A DNA stretch of 50,091 nucleotides from Streptomyces sp. LUP30 (GCF_001746365.1 NZ_MJAJ01000063.1:1-50091), one strand, 5' to 3'. Numbered from the stretch's first letter, positions 25,090 through 35,232 are shown. Notes: a model not told the origin generated them from the letters alone. Numbers and translations: made by a program.

Positions 25090-26074
25090 GCCAACTCCTC
25101 ACTCTGTGCCGCTGCCTGCCCCATGTACGACGCAGGCCCACCACTCCCATAACGAGCGGGAGTTCCGCAGGGCTCGGGAGTTGTCGAATCGATCCGTTCG
25201 GATCGCCGGGAGCAACACTATGCGACAGCCGGGCGGACGCGGTCGCCCCGGCGGCCGAGCCGGTCACGGAGGAGAAAGTTTGCGGTTCCTTGAGGCGCAC
25301 CCAGTGGCCCAGCGGCCAGGCGATGACCATGGCCCGGCCCACCACCTCGTCCTCCGAGACGGTGCCGCCGTAGTCGGTGTTCTGGTGGAAGCGGGAGTCG
25401 GCCGAATTGGCCCGGTGATCGCCCATCACCCACAGCCGGCCCGGGGGGACGGTGATGTCGAACGGGGTGCTGGAGGGCGCGTTGCCGGGATACAGATACG
25501 GCCCCTCCTCCAGCGGAGCGCCGTTGACGGTCACCCGCCCCTGGGTGTCGCAGCACACCACCCGGTCGCCACCCACCCCGACGACGCGCTTGATGAGGTC
25601 CTTCTCGTTGTCGGACGGCAGCAGGCCGATGAAGGTGAGCCCCTCCTTGACCTGCTTGACGACGACCGGGTCCTTCTTCTTCGCGGTGGTCTGCTCGTCG
25701 TTGAGCCAGCCGCCCGGGTCCTTGAACACGACGACGTCCCCGCGCTCGGGCTTGGAGCCGAACCACGGGGTGAACTTGTCGACCAGGACGCGGTCGCCGA
25801 TCTGGATCGTCTGCTCCATGGAGCCGGACGGGATCACGAAGGCCTGGACGAGGAACGTCTTCAGGACGAGGGCGATCAGAACGGCGACGCCGACCAGCAG
25901 GGGAATCTCCCGGACGGCCGACCGCCTGCGCTTGCGCTTGACCTTGCGCTGCAGTTTGCGCCGCTCCGCGCGCGAGCGCCCGCCGCTCGGAACGGCGGTC
26001 CGCCGCGAGCCCGTGGGCAGCAGGTTGTCCGCCGGTGACGCGGGTACGCCGCGCGGTCTGCCGCGGTTACCCAT
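24977..26074 (-). CDS. sipX: Type I signal peptidase SipX, frame extends into sipY
   Basis: This protein has a basic N-terminus (KLQRKVKRKRRR), one membrane helix (about 57-77), catalytic S85 in IPSGSMEQT and K163 in LIKRVVGVGGDRV, and a catalytic domain with VMGDHRANSADSR. The frame continues to a 365-residue protein whose last ~45 residues are Arg/Gly-rich and overlap the sipY coding region; they look like shadow sequence. The conserved part ends near residue 320, about the length recalled for other Streptomyces SipX. A TGA in another frame lies at 25101-25099 just before the sipY SD, so a small indel may have removed the original stop. Confidence 0.88.
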   Translation of the reverse strand: MGNRGRPRGVPASPADNLLPTGSRRTAVPSGGRSRAERRKLQRKVKRKRRRSAVREIPLLVGVAVLIALVLKTFLVQAFVIPSGSMEQTIQIGDRVLVDKFTPWFGSKPERGDVVVFKDPGGWLNDEQTTAKKKDPVVVKQVKEGLTFIGLLPSDNEKDLIKRVVGVGGDRVVCCDTQGRVTVNGAPLEEGPYLYPGNAPSSTPFDITVPPGRLWVMGDHRANSADSRFHQNTDYGGTVSEDEVVGRAMVIAWPLGHWVRLKEPQTFSSVTGSAAGATASARLSHSVAPGDPNGSIRQLPSPAELPLVMGVVGLRRTWGRQRHRVRSWRGGCGGWRTVRARRRGSPRAPRGSRRPGAGRRRDLRE

Positions 26075-26795
26075 GGGCGCCCTCCGCGCCGGGCACACGC
26101 GCGTAGGCGCTCGGGCGGGACAGCCGGGTCAGGTGCGCGAAGGGCCAGACGATCCAGTCGGCGCGGCCGATCACGTCGTCGACGGGGATCATGCCGCCGC
26201 CCGGTGAGCCGAGGTGGTCCCGCGAGTCGCTGGAGCGGCCGCGATGGTCGCCGAGGACGAAGAGGGTGCCGTCGGGCACGACCACGTCGAAGCCGACCGT
26301 GGACGGGCTGTCGCCGGGATACAGGAACGTCGACTCGTCGACCGACCGGCCGTTCACCTGGATCCTCCCCTCCTTGTCGCAGCAGACCACTCGGTCTCCC
26401 CCTACCCCCACGACGCGCTTGACGTAGTCGGAGTTCCCGAAGTAGCCGGTGCCGTCGAACACGACGACGTCGCCGCGCCGCGGCTCGGCACCGAAACGGT
26501 ACGCCAACTTATTTACGAGAACGCGGTCGCCGATCCTCAATCCGTTTTCCATGGATCCGCTGGGAATCTGGAACGGTTGTGCCACGAAAGCGTTGAGGAC
26601 CAGCAAAAACACCAGGCAGATCAGCAAAGTGAGACTGACCCGGCCGCCAGGCAGCCACCCGGAGATCCGCCCCGCGAACGCGAAACGCGACCGCCCCTCC
26701 GGTCCCTCCGGGCCCGGGGTCTCCTGGGAGACGTCCTCGGGTGCGGAAGGGCGGGAGGAGCGGTCGCGCTCCGTCGGCTGAGCTTCGGTGTCCAT
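26067..26795 (-). CDS. sipW: Type I signal peptidase SipW
   Basis: This 242-residue signal peptidase has a polar N-terminus, a membrane helix (VSLTLLICLVFLLVLNAFV), catalytic S81 in IPSGSMENG and K126 in YVKRVVGVGGDRV, and the box VLGDHRGRSSDSRDH. It has no C-terminal membrane segment, unlike SipY and SipZ. Its stop overlaps the sipX start by 8 bp. There is no clear ribosome binding site. A hairpin occupies the bases right before the ATG, and TAGCAT lies 9 nt upstream, so translation may be leaderless or masked. It is the first gene of the sipW-sipX-sipY run. Confidence 0.92.
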   Translation of the reverse strand: MDTEAQPTERDRSSRPSAPEDVSQETPGPEGPEGRSRFAFAGRISGWLPGGRVSLTLLICLVFLLVLNAFVAQPFQIPSGSMENGLRIGDRVLVNKLAYRFGAEPRRGDVVVFDGTGYFGNSDYVKRVVGVGGDRVVCCDKEGRIQVNGRSVDESTFLYPGDSPSTVGFDVVVPDGTLFVLGDHRGRSSDSRDHLGSPGGGMIPVDDVIGRADWIVWPFAHLTRLSRPSAYARVPGAEGAHG

Positions 26796-26796
26796 C

Positions 26797-26819
26797 GGGG
26801 CCAGATGCTATCCGGCCCC
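26797..26819 (-). promoter_or_regulatory. Hairpin directly upstream of the sipW start
   Basis: GGGGCC and GGCCCC (minus strand) pair, with one mismatch in the inner extension. The stem ends two bases before the sipW ATG. It may end rplS transcripts or control sipW initiation. A -10-like TAGCAT lies in its loop region. Confidence 0.5.
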
Positions 26820-26840
26820 TCTGTGAACTCCGGAAGGCGC

Positions 26841-27191
26841 TCAGTTGTCGCGCTTCTCCTTGATCTTCGCGGCCTTGCCGCGGAGCTCACGGAGGTAGTA
26901 GAGCTTGGCGCGACGCACGTCGCCGCGGGTCACGAGCTCGATCTTCTCGACGATCGGGGTGTGCACCGGGAAGGTGCGCTCCACGCCGACGGAGAAGGAG
27001 ACCTTGCGGACCGTGAAGGTCTCGCGGACACCGGCGCCCTGACGGCGGATGACGACGCCCTTGAACTGCTGCACACGGGAGCGGTTGCCCTCGATGACGC
27101 GGACGTGGACGTTGACGGTGTCACCCGGGCGGAAGGCCGGGACGTCGCTGCGCAGCGACGCGGCGTCGACGGAGTCGAGCAGGTGAGACAT
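26841..27191 (-). CDS. rplS: 50S ribosomal protein L19
   Basis: This 116-residue protein is of normal L19 length. Its signature is visible: RPGDTVNVHVRVIEGNRSRV, then QQFKGVVIRRQGAGVRETFT and the basic C-terminus YYLRELRGKAAKIKEKRDN. L19 sits at the 30S-50S interface. The ATG at 27191 is chosen because it matches the family start; a longer frame adds non-homologous residues. It is downstream of trmD, the usual rpsP-rimM-trmD-rplS order, with a 137-bp gap that probably holds an extra promoter. Confidence 0.96.
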   Translation of the reverse strand: MSHLLDSVDAASLRSDVPAFRPGDTVNVHVRVIEGNRSRVQQFKGVVIRRQGAGVRETFTVRKVSFSVGVERTFPVHTPIVEKIELVTRGDVRRAKLYYLRELRGKAAKIKEKRDN

Positions 27192-27328
27192 TTCGTCTGC
27201 TTTCTTCGCTGATGCCACAGGTCATCAACGGAACTAGATGTTCGAGGATTGAGTGCCGTGTGCCCGTCGAGGCGGGCGTCGTGTCCCCCTGCGGCAGGGG
27301 CGCACACCGGACGGCGCACAACAGCGGC

Positions 27329-28162
27329 CTATTCTTCCACGCCCTCGGTCCTGCGCCAAAATCGACCGTAGGGCTCACCCTCGGGGTCGGGCGCCCAGCC
27401 GAGGATGGAGAGCATCTCGCGGTCCTTCTTGTCGAAGGCCTTCGGCGCGCAGCGCTCTATCAGGTCGGGCCGGTTGGCGGTCGTGCGGCGCAGTGCCTCG
27501 TCGCGTCGCCAGCGGGCGATCCTGCCGTGGTGTCCGCTGAGCAGCACCTCCGGGATCTCCCGGCCTCGCCACGCGGGCGGCTTCGTGTACACGGGGCCTT
27601 CCAGGAGGTTGGCCATGGCGCCGGGGGCGAAGGAGTCGTCCCGGTGGGACTCGGCGTTGCCGAGCACGCCGGGCAGCAGACGGGCCACCGCCTCGGTGAC
27701 GACCAGCACGGCGGCCTCCCCGCCGGCCAGCACGTAGTCGCCGATGGAGACCTCGTAGACGGGGACCCGGGCGGCGTACTCGTCGACGACGCGCCGGTCG
27801 ATGCCCTCGTAGCGGGCGGGCGTGAAGATCAGCCAGGGCCGCTCGGAGAGTTCGACGGCCAGTTCCTGCGTGAAGGGGCGCCCGCTCGGCGTCGGCACGA
27901 CGATCGCCGGGGAGTGCGCGCCCGTCTCGTAGCCGTCGGCGAGGACGGTGTCGAGGGCGTCGCCCCAGGGGTCGGTCTTCATGACCATGCCCGGACCGCC
28001 GCCGTAGGGGGTGTCGTCGACCGTGTTGTGCCGGTCGTAGGTCCACTCCCGCAGATCGTGCACGCGCACGTCCAGCCGGCCACGCGCGCGTGCCTTGCCG
28101 ACGAGGGAGACGTTCAGCGGGTCGAGGTACTCGGGGAAGATCGTGACGACGTCGAGGCGCAT
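27329..28162 (-). CDS. trmD: tRNA (guanine-37-N1)-methyltransferase
   Basis: This 277-residue SPOUT enzyme methylates G37 of tRNAs next to the anticodon and prevents frameshifting. The knot regions are seen in YDRHNTVDDTPYGGGPGMVM, RYEGIDRRVVDEYA and VSIGDYVLAGGEAAVLVV. The conserved Asp of the linker is in HRDDSF. The ATG overlaps the rimM stop (TGATG). The long frame upstream is only a shadow of rimM. The gene is part of the rpsP operon. Confidence 0.96.
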   Translation of the reverse strand: MRLDVVTIFPEYLDPLNVSLVGKARARGRLDVRVHDLREWTYDRHNTVDDTPYGGGPGMVMKTDPWGDALDTVLADGYETGAHSPAIVVPTPSGRPFTQELAVELSERPWLIFTPARYEGIDRRVVDEYAARVPVYEVSIGDYVLAGGEAAVLVVTEAVARLLPGVLGNAESHRDDSFAPGAMANLLEGPVYTKPPAWRGREIPEVLLSGHHGRIARWRRDEALRRTTANRPDLIERCAPKAFDKKDREMLSILGWAPDPEGEPYGRFWRRTEGVEE

Positions 28163-28716
28163 CAGGACTCGTCCCCGGCCGAGTCGCGGGCGGAGGCGAT
28201 CTCGGCGCGGTCGTCGATCAGACCGGGCGGCGGGTCGATGACCGCCCGCTGCTCCTCCAGGTCGATCTCGGTGACGATCGACTCGACGAACGGGATCATC
28301 ACCTCGCTGCCGTCGGGCCGCTCGACGATGAAGAGGTCCTGGGAGGGGAGGTGGGAGATCTCGGTGATCCGGCCGATCTCCTCGCCGTCCTTGGTGACCA
28401 CGTCCAGGTCCATCAGCTGGTGGTCGTAGTACTCGTCCTCCTCCTCGGGCAGCTCCTCGGGATCGACCTCGGCGATCAGGAGCGTGTTGCGCAGGGCTTC
28501 GGCGGCATTGCGGTCGCGCACTCCCTCGAAGCGCAGGAGGAGACGGCCGCTGTGCACCCGGCCGGTCTCGATGGTCAGCGGGCCGGTCGAGGCCGGGTCC
28601 GTGGACAGGACGGCGCCGGGCGCGAGCCGCAGCTCCGGCTCGTCGGTGCGTACCTCGACGGTGACCTCGCCCTTGATGCCGTGGGCGCGGCCGATCCGTC
28701 CGACTACGAGCTGCAC
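28162..28716 (-). CDS. rimM: 16S rRNA processing protein RimM
   Basis: This 184-residue 30S assembly factor binds ribosomal protein S19. The N-terminal β-barrel is seen at LVVGRIGRAHGIKGEVTVEV. The C-terminal PRC-barrel has PSQDLFIVERPDGSEVMIPF, the most conserved piece of RimM. The GTG start is 12 nt after AGGAG. The stop overlaps the trmD start. An acidic low-complexity patch (EELPEEEDEYYD) lies between the two domains. Confidence 0.95.
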   Translation of the reverse strand: MQLVVGRIGRAHGIKGEVTVEVRTDEPELRLAPGAVLSTDPASTGPLTIETGRVHSGRLLLRFEGVRDRNAAEALRNTLLIAEVDPEELPEEEDEYYDHQLMDLDVVTKDGEEIGRITEISHLPSQDLFIVERPDGSEVMIPFVESIVTEIDLEEQRAVIDPPPGLIDDRAEIASARDSAGDES

Positions 28717-28734
28717 TTCTCAAGATCTCCTGTC

Positions 28735-28767
28735 GTGCCTGTCATGCCTGCCGTGCCTGTCATGCCC
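28735..28767. repeat. Two 15-bp direct repeats upstream of rimM
   Basis: GTGCCTGTCATGCCT (28735-28749) and GTGCCTGTCATGCCC (28753-28767) form an 18-bp period in the 173-bp gap between rimM and khpA. Related TGTCGTG pieces flank it on both sides. The role is unknown; no hairpin is evident. Confidence 0.7.
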
Positions 28768-28889
28768 TGTCGTGACCCTTCACGCCTGGTCACGAGTACG
28801 TCATGCCCGGGGTCACGAGTGCCGGAACGACTACGGGCCGGGGACGGCCCAGTGGCCCTCCCCGGCCCGAGCCGGTGCTGCGAAACGCG

Positions 28890-29129
28890 TCAGCGGACGT
28901 GATCCACGTCGACGAGGTCGACGCGGACGCCCCGGCCGCCGATGGCGCCCACGACGGTGCGCAGAGCGCGTGCGGTGCGGCCGTTGCGGCCGATCACCTT
29001 GCCGAGGTCGTCCGGGTGGACCCGGACCTCGAGCACGCGCCCGCGGCGCAGGTCACGCGAGGCGACCTGCACATCGTCGGGGTTGTCGACGATGCCCTTC
29101 ACGAGGTGCTCAAGCGCCTCTTCGAGCAT
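28890..29129 (-). CDS. khpA: KH-domain RNA-binding protein (KhpA-like)
   Basis: This 79-residue protein consists of one type II KH domain. The GxxG loop is seen as GKVIGRNGRTARALRTVV, followed by a strand VRVDLVDVDHV. KhpA proteins bind RNA and regulate cell envelope and small RNA functions in Firmicutes; the actinobacterial role is less clear. It starts five bases after the rpsP stop, so it is translated from the rpsP operon. Confidence 0.9.
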   Translation of the reverse strand: MLEEALEHLVKGIVDNPDDVQVASRDLRRGRVLEVRVHPDDLGKVIGRNGRTARALRTVVGAIGGRGVRVDLVDVDHVR

Positions 29130-29134
29130 GCTGC

Positions 29135-29557
29135 TCAGGCCTCGGTCGACTCGGAGGACTCGGCGGCAGCCTCGTCCTTCTTCTCGGCCTTCTTCTTCTG
29201 GGTGATCGCCTCACCCTTGCCCGAGTCGTCGCCGCCGAGGGCCTCGAACGACGGGCGAGCCTTCTTCGGCTCGGCGACGAGCAGCGGCGCCGGGGCGGGC
29301 TCGCCCTTGAACTTCTGCCAGTCGCCGGTCTTCTTCAGGATGGCGAGCACGGGCTCGGTCGGCTGCGCGCCGACACTCAGCCAGTACGCCACACGGTCGG
29401 CGTCCACCTCGATGATCGAGGGGTGGTACGTCGGCTGGTACTTGCCGATCTCCTCGATCGCACGGCCGTCACGACGGGTACGGGAGTCGGCGATGACGAT
29501 GCGGTAGTGAGGCGAACGGATCTTGCCCAGACGCTTCAGCTTGATCTTGACTGCCAC
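29135..29557 (-). CDS. rpsP: 30S ribosomal protein S16
   Basis: This 140-residue protein has the S16 core in the first ~85 residues (MAVKIKLKRLGKIRSPHYRI, IVIADSRTRRDGRAIEEIGK, GAQPTEPVLAILKKTGD). An Ala/Glu/Lys-rich tail of about 55 residues follows, longer than in E. coli and usual in actinobacteria. The GTG start has AGGAG eleven bases upstream. It is the first gene of rpsP-khpA-rimM-trmD, and its promoter lies in the 328-bp region upstream. Confidence 0.95.
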   Translation of the reverse strand: MAVKIKLKRLGKIRSPHYRIVIADSRTRRDGRAIEEIGKYQPTYHPSIIEVDADRVAYWLSVGAQPTEPVLAILKKTGDWQKFKGEPAPAPLLVAEPKKARPSFEALGGDDSGKGEAITQKKKAEKKDEAAAESSESTEA

Positions 29558-29885
29558 TGGAGTGGGTTCTCCTGGTTTTGACGTGATTGGGCACGGCGAA
29601 GTTGCCGCGTGGGGTTGCGGTACCCGAGTGCCCGATGGACGCGTCAGCCGGAGGAGAGAGGGGTCCTGTGCGACTGTCGAGTACAGCTAGCCATTGTGCC
29701 ACACCCCGCGGGTCGCCTCGGGCCGAGGGGGCCTGGCCGCCGGGGCACACCCCATCGGCGCCCGGCGTCACGGACGCTCTTCGGGTGCGCGGCCGGAGCC
29801 GGTGCCGTATGCCCCGGCCGCACGCACCCCTGCCTTCCCGTCGTCGACCGGCAGCCACGAGATGCCGGTGCAGGACCGTCCGGAG
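29558..29885. other. Non-coding region upstream of rpsP
   Basis: This stretch must hold the rpsP promoter and the 3' end of the SprT-like gene. A palindrome CCTCGG-G-CCGAGG (29716-29728) could serve as a terminator for that gene. A less G/C-rich patch around 29670-29700 (CTGTCGAGTACAGCTAGCC) is the likely promoter area, but no clear -10/-35 pair was found. No convincing small gene or structured RNA was found. Confidence 0.5.
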
Positions 29886-30482
29886 TTACGCCGCCCCGGC
29901 GATCTCCGGGATCCGGAACGGTTTGCCGCAGCCCCCGCACACGATCGGCGCCTGGGCCAGGACCGAGGGCACGACCCGCACGTTGCGCCCGCAGTCGCAG
30001 ACGGCCTTGACCCGGACGCCTCCGCCCGAGGAGCCGTGCCGGGCCGCCGGACCGCGGAAGGTGCGGGCGGTGTCGGCGGAGGTGGCCGCCGTGTGGGCCT
30101 TGAGGGCCCGCTGGAGGCGCTCGATGGTGGGCCGGTAGCGACGCTTCGCCTCCGGGTTGAGCGTCACCAGGGAGAACCCGCTGCTGGGGTGGGGCTCCTC
30201 GGGGTGGTCCAGCCCCAGTTCCTCGGCGATCGCGAGGAATCTGCGGTTGTGGTAGCGGCCGGCACGGGAGGTGTCGCGGACGCCGCGGGCGGCGGCGATG
30301 CCATGGACTGCCTCATGGAGCAGTCGCTCGAAGGAGAGCTCGTGACCGCAGGCGGACGACGACTCCCCGATCAGGGACTCTGGCGCGGCGAGATCCGGCA
30401 GTTCGGGGTGGTACCGCTGAATGTCGGCCCACGCCTCTGCCAGCTCTGCGGCGAGAACTGGTGGTGTCTGTGTCGTGCTCAC
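29886..30482 (-). CDS. SprT-like zinc metalloprotein
   Basis: This 198-residue protein has the zincin-like motif HEAVH at residues 56-60 (in FERLLHEAVHGIAAARG). A basic middle follows, then a C-terminal pair of Cys knuckles (AVCDCGRN and IVCGGCGKPF) that look like a zinc ribbon. This is the layout of the SprT/Spartan family, whose eukaryotic members cut DNA-protein crosslinks. The bacterial proteins are mostly uncharacterised. The GTG start gives MSTTQTPP and has no clear SD. It lies upstream of rpsP on the same strand, but a 328-bp gap suggests a separate unit. Confidence 0.75.
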   Translation of the reverse strand: MSTTQTPPVLAAELAEAWADIQRYHPELPDLAAPESLIGESSSACGHELSFERLLHEAVHGIAAARGVRDTSRAGRYHNRRFLAIAEELGLDHPEEPHPSSGFSLVTLNPEAKRRYRPTIERLQRALKAHTAATSADTARTFRGPAARHGSSGGGVRVKAVCDCGRNVRVVPSVLAQAPIVCGGCGKPFRIPEIAGAA

Positions 30483-30743
30483 GTAATGACAACGAGCGGG
30501 GGTGCCCCTGTGTTCCTATTCCGGGGCATCCCAAATAATTTGCACGTACCCGTCAGTTGGCACTGATGCGTCCGGACGAGGGCGGGTGCGCTGATCTGCG
30601 GAGAAGCCTCACAGCTCATACCAAGCTGGTGCGTAGTCCTCGCTACGACCCGGCGCGTAGACCAGGTCCGCGCGCCGGGGTGCGGATGTCCCGCCGGGGC
30701 GCAAGAGGCGTTTCGGTCGCTCTCGCCCACGGAAGGCGCTGCT

Positions 30744-32159
30744 TCAGTAAGCGCGTGCGACGACCGCGACGTTACCGGGAGCGTCCCCGGCGTCCGGCAC
30801 CGACCCGTCCTCGGCGACCAGACACCGTACGGTCAGCGACCGCTCGGCCAGTGCGGCCTCCCCCTCCTCGCCGAGGACCGCCCACGGGATGCGCGCCCAG
30901 CCCCCGGCGAGGGCCGCCTCGGCCGCCTCCTCGATCGTGGACACGTCCGTCGTGCGGGACTCGCGGCGCTCACGGGACTGGCTCAGGAGCAGCGCCTGGT
31001 CCTCCTCCAGGACGTCGGGCACCAGGCCCACCAGCCGGTCGATCGGCACCGCTTCCTTGCGCCCGGCGATCCGGCGGACCAGCACCGCCGTGCCGCCGTC
31101 CAGGTCACGGGGCCCGATCTCGATCCGGACGGGCACGCCCTTGAGCTCCCAGTCGACGGCGCGCCGCCCGAAGGGGACGTCGGTGCGGTCGTCCACGTGG
31201 ACGCGGACGCCCGCCGCCTTCAGCCGCTCGCCCAGCTCGTGGACCTCGGCCAGAACCGCCTCGTCGTCCTTGATCGCCAGGACGACGGCCTGCACCTGCG
31301 CCAGCCGCGGCGGCACCCGCAGCCCGTCGTCGTCGCCGTGGGTCATCACCAGCGCGCCGATCATGCGGGTCGTCGAGCCCCAGGAGGTCTGCCAGACCAG
31401 TTCCTGAGTGCCGTCCTTCGACAGGTAGCGGGTGCCGAAAGCCTTGGCGAAGTTCTGGCCCAGCTCATGGCTGGTGACCATCTGCAGGGCCTTGCCGTCG
31501 CCCATCATGCTTTCCAGGGTGAGCGTGTTGACGGCGCCCGCGAAGCGTTCGCGGACCGTCTTGCGGCCGGCGACCGAGTCGATCGCGAGGACGTTCTCCA
31601 GGAAGTCGCCGTAGACCTCGCGATGGATGCGGGCGGCGAAGTCGCGGGCCTCCTCGCAGGTGGCGTGCGCGGTGTGGCCCTCCTGCCAGAGGAACTCCGA
31701 CGTACGCAGGAAGAGTCGGGGCCGCAGTTCCCAACGGACCACGTTGGCCCACTGGTTGATCAGCAGCGGCAGGTCGCGGTAACTCTGCACCCACTTGGAG
31801 AAGTACTCGTTGACGATGGTCTCGGAGGTGGGCCGCACCACCGCCGGTTCCTCCAGTTCCTTGCCGCCGCCGTGCGTGACCACGGCCAGCTCCGGCGCGA
31901 AACCCTCGACATGGTCCGCCTCGCGCGTCAGGTACGACTGCGGGATCAACAGGGGGAAGTACGCGTTCTGGGCGCCGGTCTCCTTGATGCGGGCGTCCAT
32001 CTCCGACTGCATCCGCTCCCAGAGACCGTAGCCGTACGGTCGGATCACCATCGTGCCGCGCACCGGGCCGTTGTCGGCCAGTTCCGCCTTGTTGATCACA
32101 TCCTGGTACCACCGGGGGAAGTCGTCCGCCCGCGGGGTGAGAACGGGTGCCTTGGCCAT
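30744..32159 (-). CDS. proS: Prolyl-tRNA synthetase, short eukaryote/archaeon-type
   Basis: This 471-residue class II synthetase charges tRNA-Pro. It has motif 2 in RWELRPRLFLRTSEFLWQEG and the flanking segment EPAVVRPTSETIVNEYF, and ends with Tyr, as in eukaryote-like (type 3) ProRS. It lacks the ~180-residue editing insertion found in the bacterial type. Only one Cys remains in the C-terminal tail, so the zinc site of that class seems to be lost. A -10 element TACCAT lies 6 nt before the ATG and no SD is present, indicating leaderless translation. Streptomyces usually also has a bacterial-type ProRS elsewhere, so this could be a second copy. Confidence 0.92.
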   Translation of the reverse strand: MAKAPVLTPRADDFPRWYQDVINKAELADNGPVRGTMVIRPYGYGLWERMQSEMDARIKETGAQNAYFPLLIPQSYLTREADHVEGFAPELAVVTHGGGKELEEPAVVRPTSETIVNEYFSKWVQSYRDLPLLINQWANVVRWELRPRLFLRTSEFLWQEGHTAHATCEEARDFAARIHREVYGDFLENVLAIDSVAGRKTVRERFAGAVNTLTLESMMGDGKALQMVTSHELGQNFAKAFGTRYLSKDGTQELVWQTSWGSTTRMIGALVMTHGDDDGLRVPPRLAQVQAVVLAIKDDEAVLAEVHELGERLKAAGVRVHVDDRTDVPFGRRAVDWELKGVPVRIEIGPRDLDGGTAVLVRRIAGRKEAVPIDRLVGLVPDVLEEDQALLLSQSRERRESRTTDVSTIEEAAEAALAGGWARIPWAVLGEEGEAALAERSLTVRCLVAEDGSVPDAGDAPGNVAVVARAY

Positions 32160-32165
32160 GGCGCG

Positions 32166-32196
32166 ATGGTACGGCTCCGAGTTGCGGGAATGTGAA
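32166..32196 (-). promoter_or_regulatory. Predicted proS promoter, leaderless
   Basis: TTCACA (32196-32191) and TACCAT (32171-32166) are 19 bp apart. The -10 ends 6 nt before the proS ATG. Confidence 0.55.
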
Positions 32197-32360
32197 TTCT
32201 CGCCACAGGCACATGCCGTCCCCAACCAGGACACCGCAACCCCTGGACGCGGCCGCAGACGGGGAGTTACCTGGCATACGGGAGCGGTGCGAGGGCACTG
32301 CACGGGGGCCCACCTGAGCGAGTCGAGCGGCAGACTCCCGGCGGATTGGGGCGCTTTTCC

Positions 32361-33218
32361 ATGACACCTGTGCTCGTGCGACAGCATCTGCCACACGCGG
32401 GGCCGACGTCCCGCGCGGATCTGGGTGCACGCGCGCGTGACTGGTCCGAGATCCAGGAGCGGATGCTGGTTCCGCTCTACGAGGCCGTCCACGAGCGACT
32501 GGACGTGGGGCCGGGCACCCGGCTTCTGTCCCTCGGCTGCGGCTCCGGGCTCGCCCTGGTGATGGCGGCCTCCAGAGGCGCTGTGCTCACCGGCGTCGAG
32601 TCCTCCTCCCCCGCACGGCTGGCCCTCGCCCGCGAGCGGCTGCTCGGGGAGAACCGGGAGGCACGCGCGCGTGCGGACGTCCGGCTCACCGACCGGCTGC
32701 CCACGGACCGGCCGTCCGGGCCGGCCTCCGCGTACACCGTGGTGACGGCGTTCGAGCCGATCGGACAGGTGGCGGGCGAGACGGAGGAACTGACCGAGGT
32801 GCTGGCGGCCGCGACGCCGCTCGCCCGGCGCGGCGCGCCCGTGGTGCTGGTGGGCTGGGGACCGCCCGAGCGCTGCGCCACCACGGCGGTGCTCCGGGTC
32901 GCGGCCAAGCTGGCGGACCAGGACCGCGGCACGGTCCGGTTACGTCCGGCGCTCCGCGACGACCTGGAGGACGCCGCCCGGCGGGCCGGACTGCGGCCGG
33001 ACGGATCGGGCCGGGTCGCCTGCCCCTTCGGGTACGCCGACCTGGACAGCGCCCTCAAGGGGCTGCTGTCCACGGGCCTGTTCGACGCGGCGGTCGCGGC
33101 GACGGACCAGGCGCAGGTCGACAAGGAGGTCACGGAGGCGCTGCACCCCTACCGGCGCTCGGACGGCACGGTGTGGATGCCGAACGTGTTCCGGTACCTG
33201 ATCGCCCGCACTCCCTGA
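32361..33218 (+). CDS. SAM-dependent methyltransferase (class I)
   Basis: This 285-residue protein has an N-terminal helix and the SAM-binding motif I LLSLGCGSGLALVMA near residues 54-68. Acidic residue E75 (GVESSSPARL) caps the second strand, which is the usual ribose contact. No substrate-determining motif was recognised. The ATG at 32361 is preferred to an in-frame TTG five codons upstream. It is divergent from proS and convergent with ftsH; a small hairpin (33223-33236, GCCGTG/CACGGC) lies after its stop. Confidence 0.8.
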   Translation: MTPVLVRQHLPHAGPTSRADLGARARDWSEIQERMLVPLYEAVHERLDVGPGTRLLSLGCGSGLALVMAASRGAVLTGVESSSPARLALARERLLGENREARARADVRLTDRLPTDRPSGPASAYTVVTAFEPIGQVAGETEELTEVLAAATPLARRGAPVVLVGWGPPERCATTAVLRVAAKLADQDRGTVRLRPALRDDLEDAARRAGLRPDGSGRVACPFGYADLDSALKGLLSTGLFDAAVAATDQAQVDKEVTEALHPYRRSDGTVWMPNVFRYLIARTP

Positions 33219-33279
33219 CGCTGCCGTGCACACGGCTCGCTGACGCTCCGGTGCACGCGTCCGCCGCGGGCCGCGCCCG

Positions 33280-35226
<1,947 letters not shown>

Positions 35227-35232
35227 ATCTGG

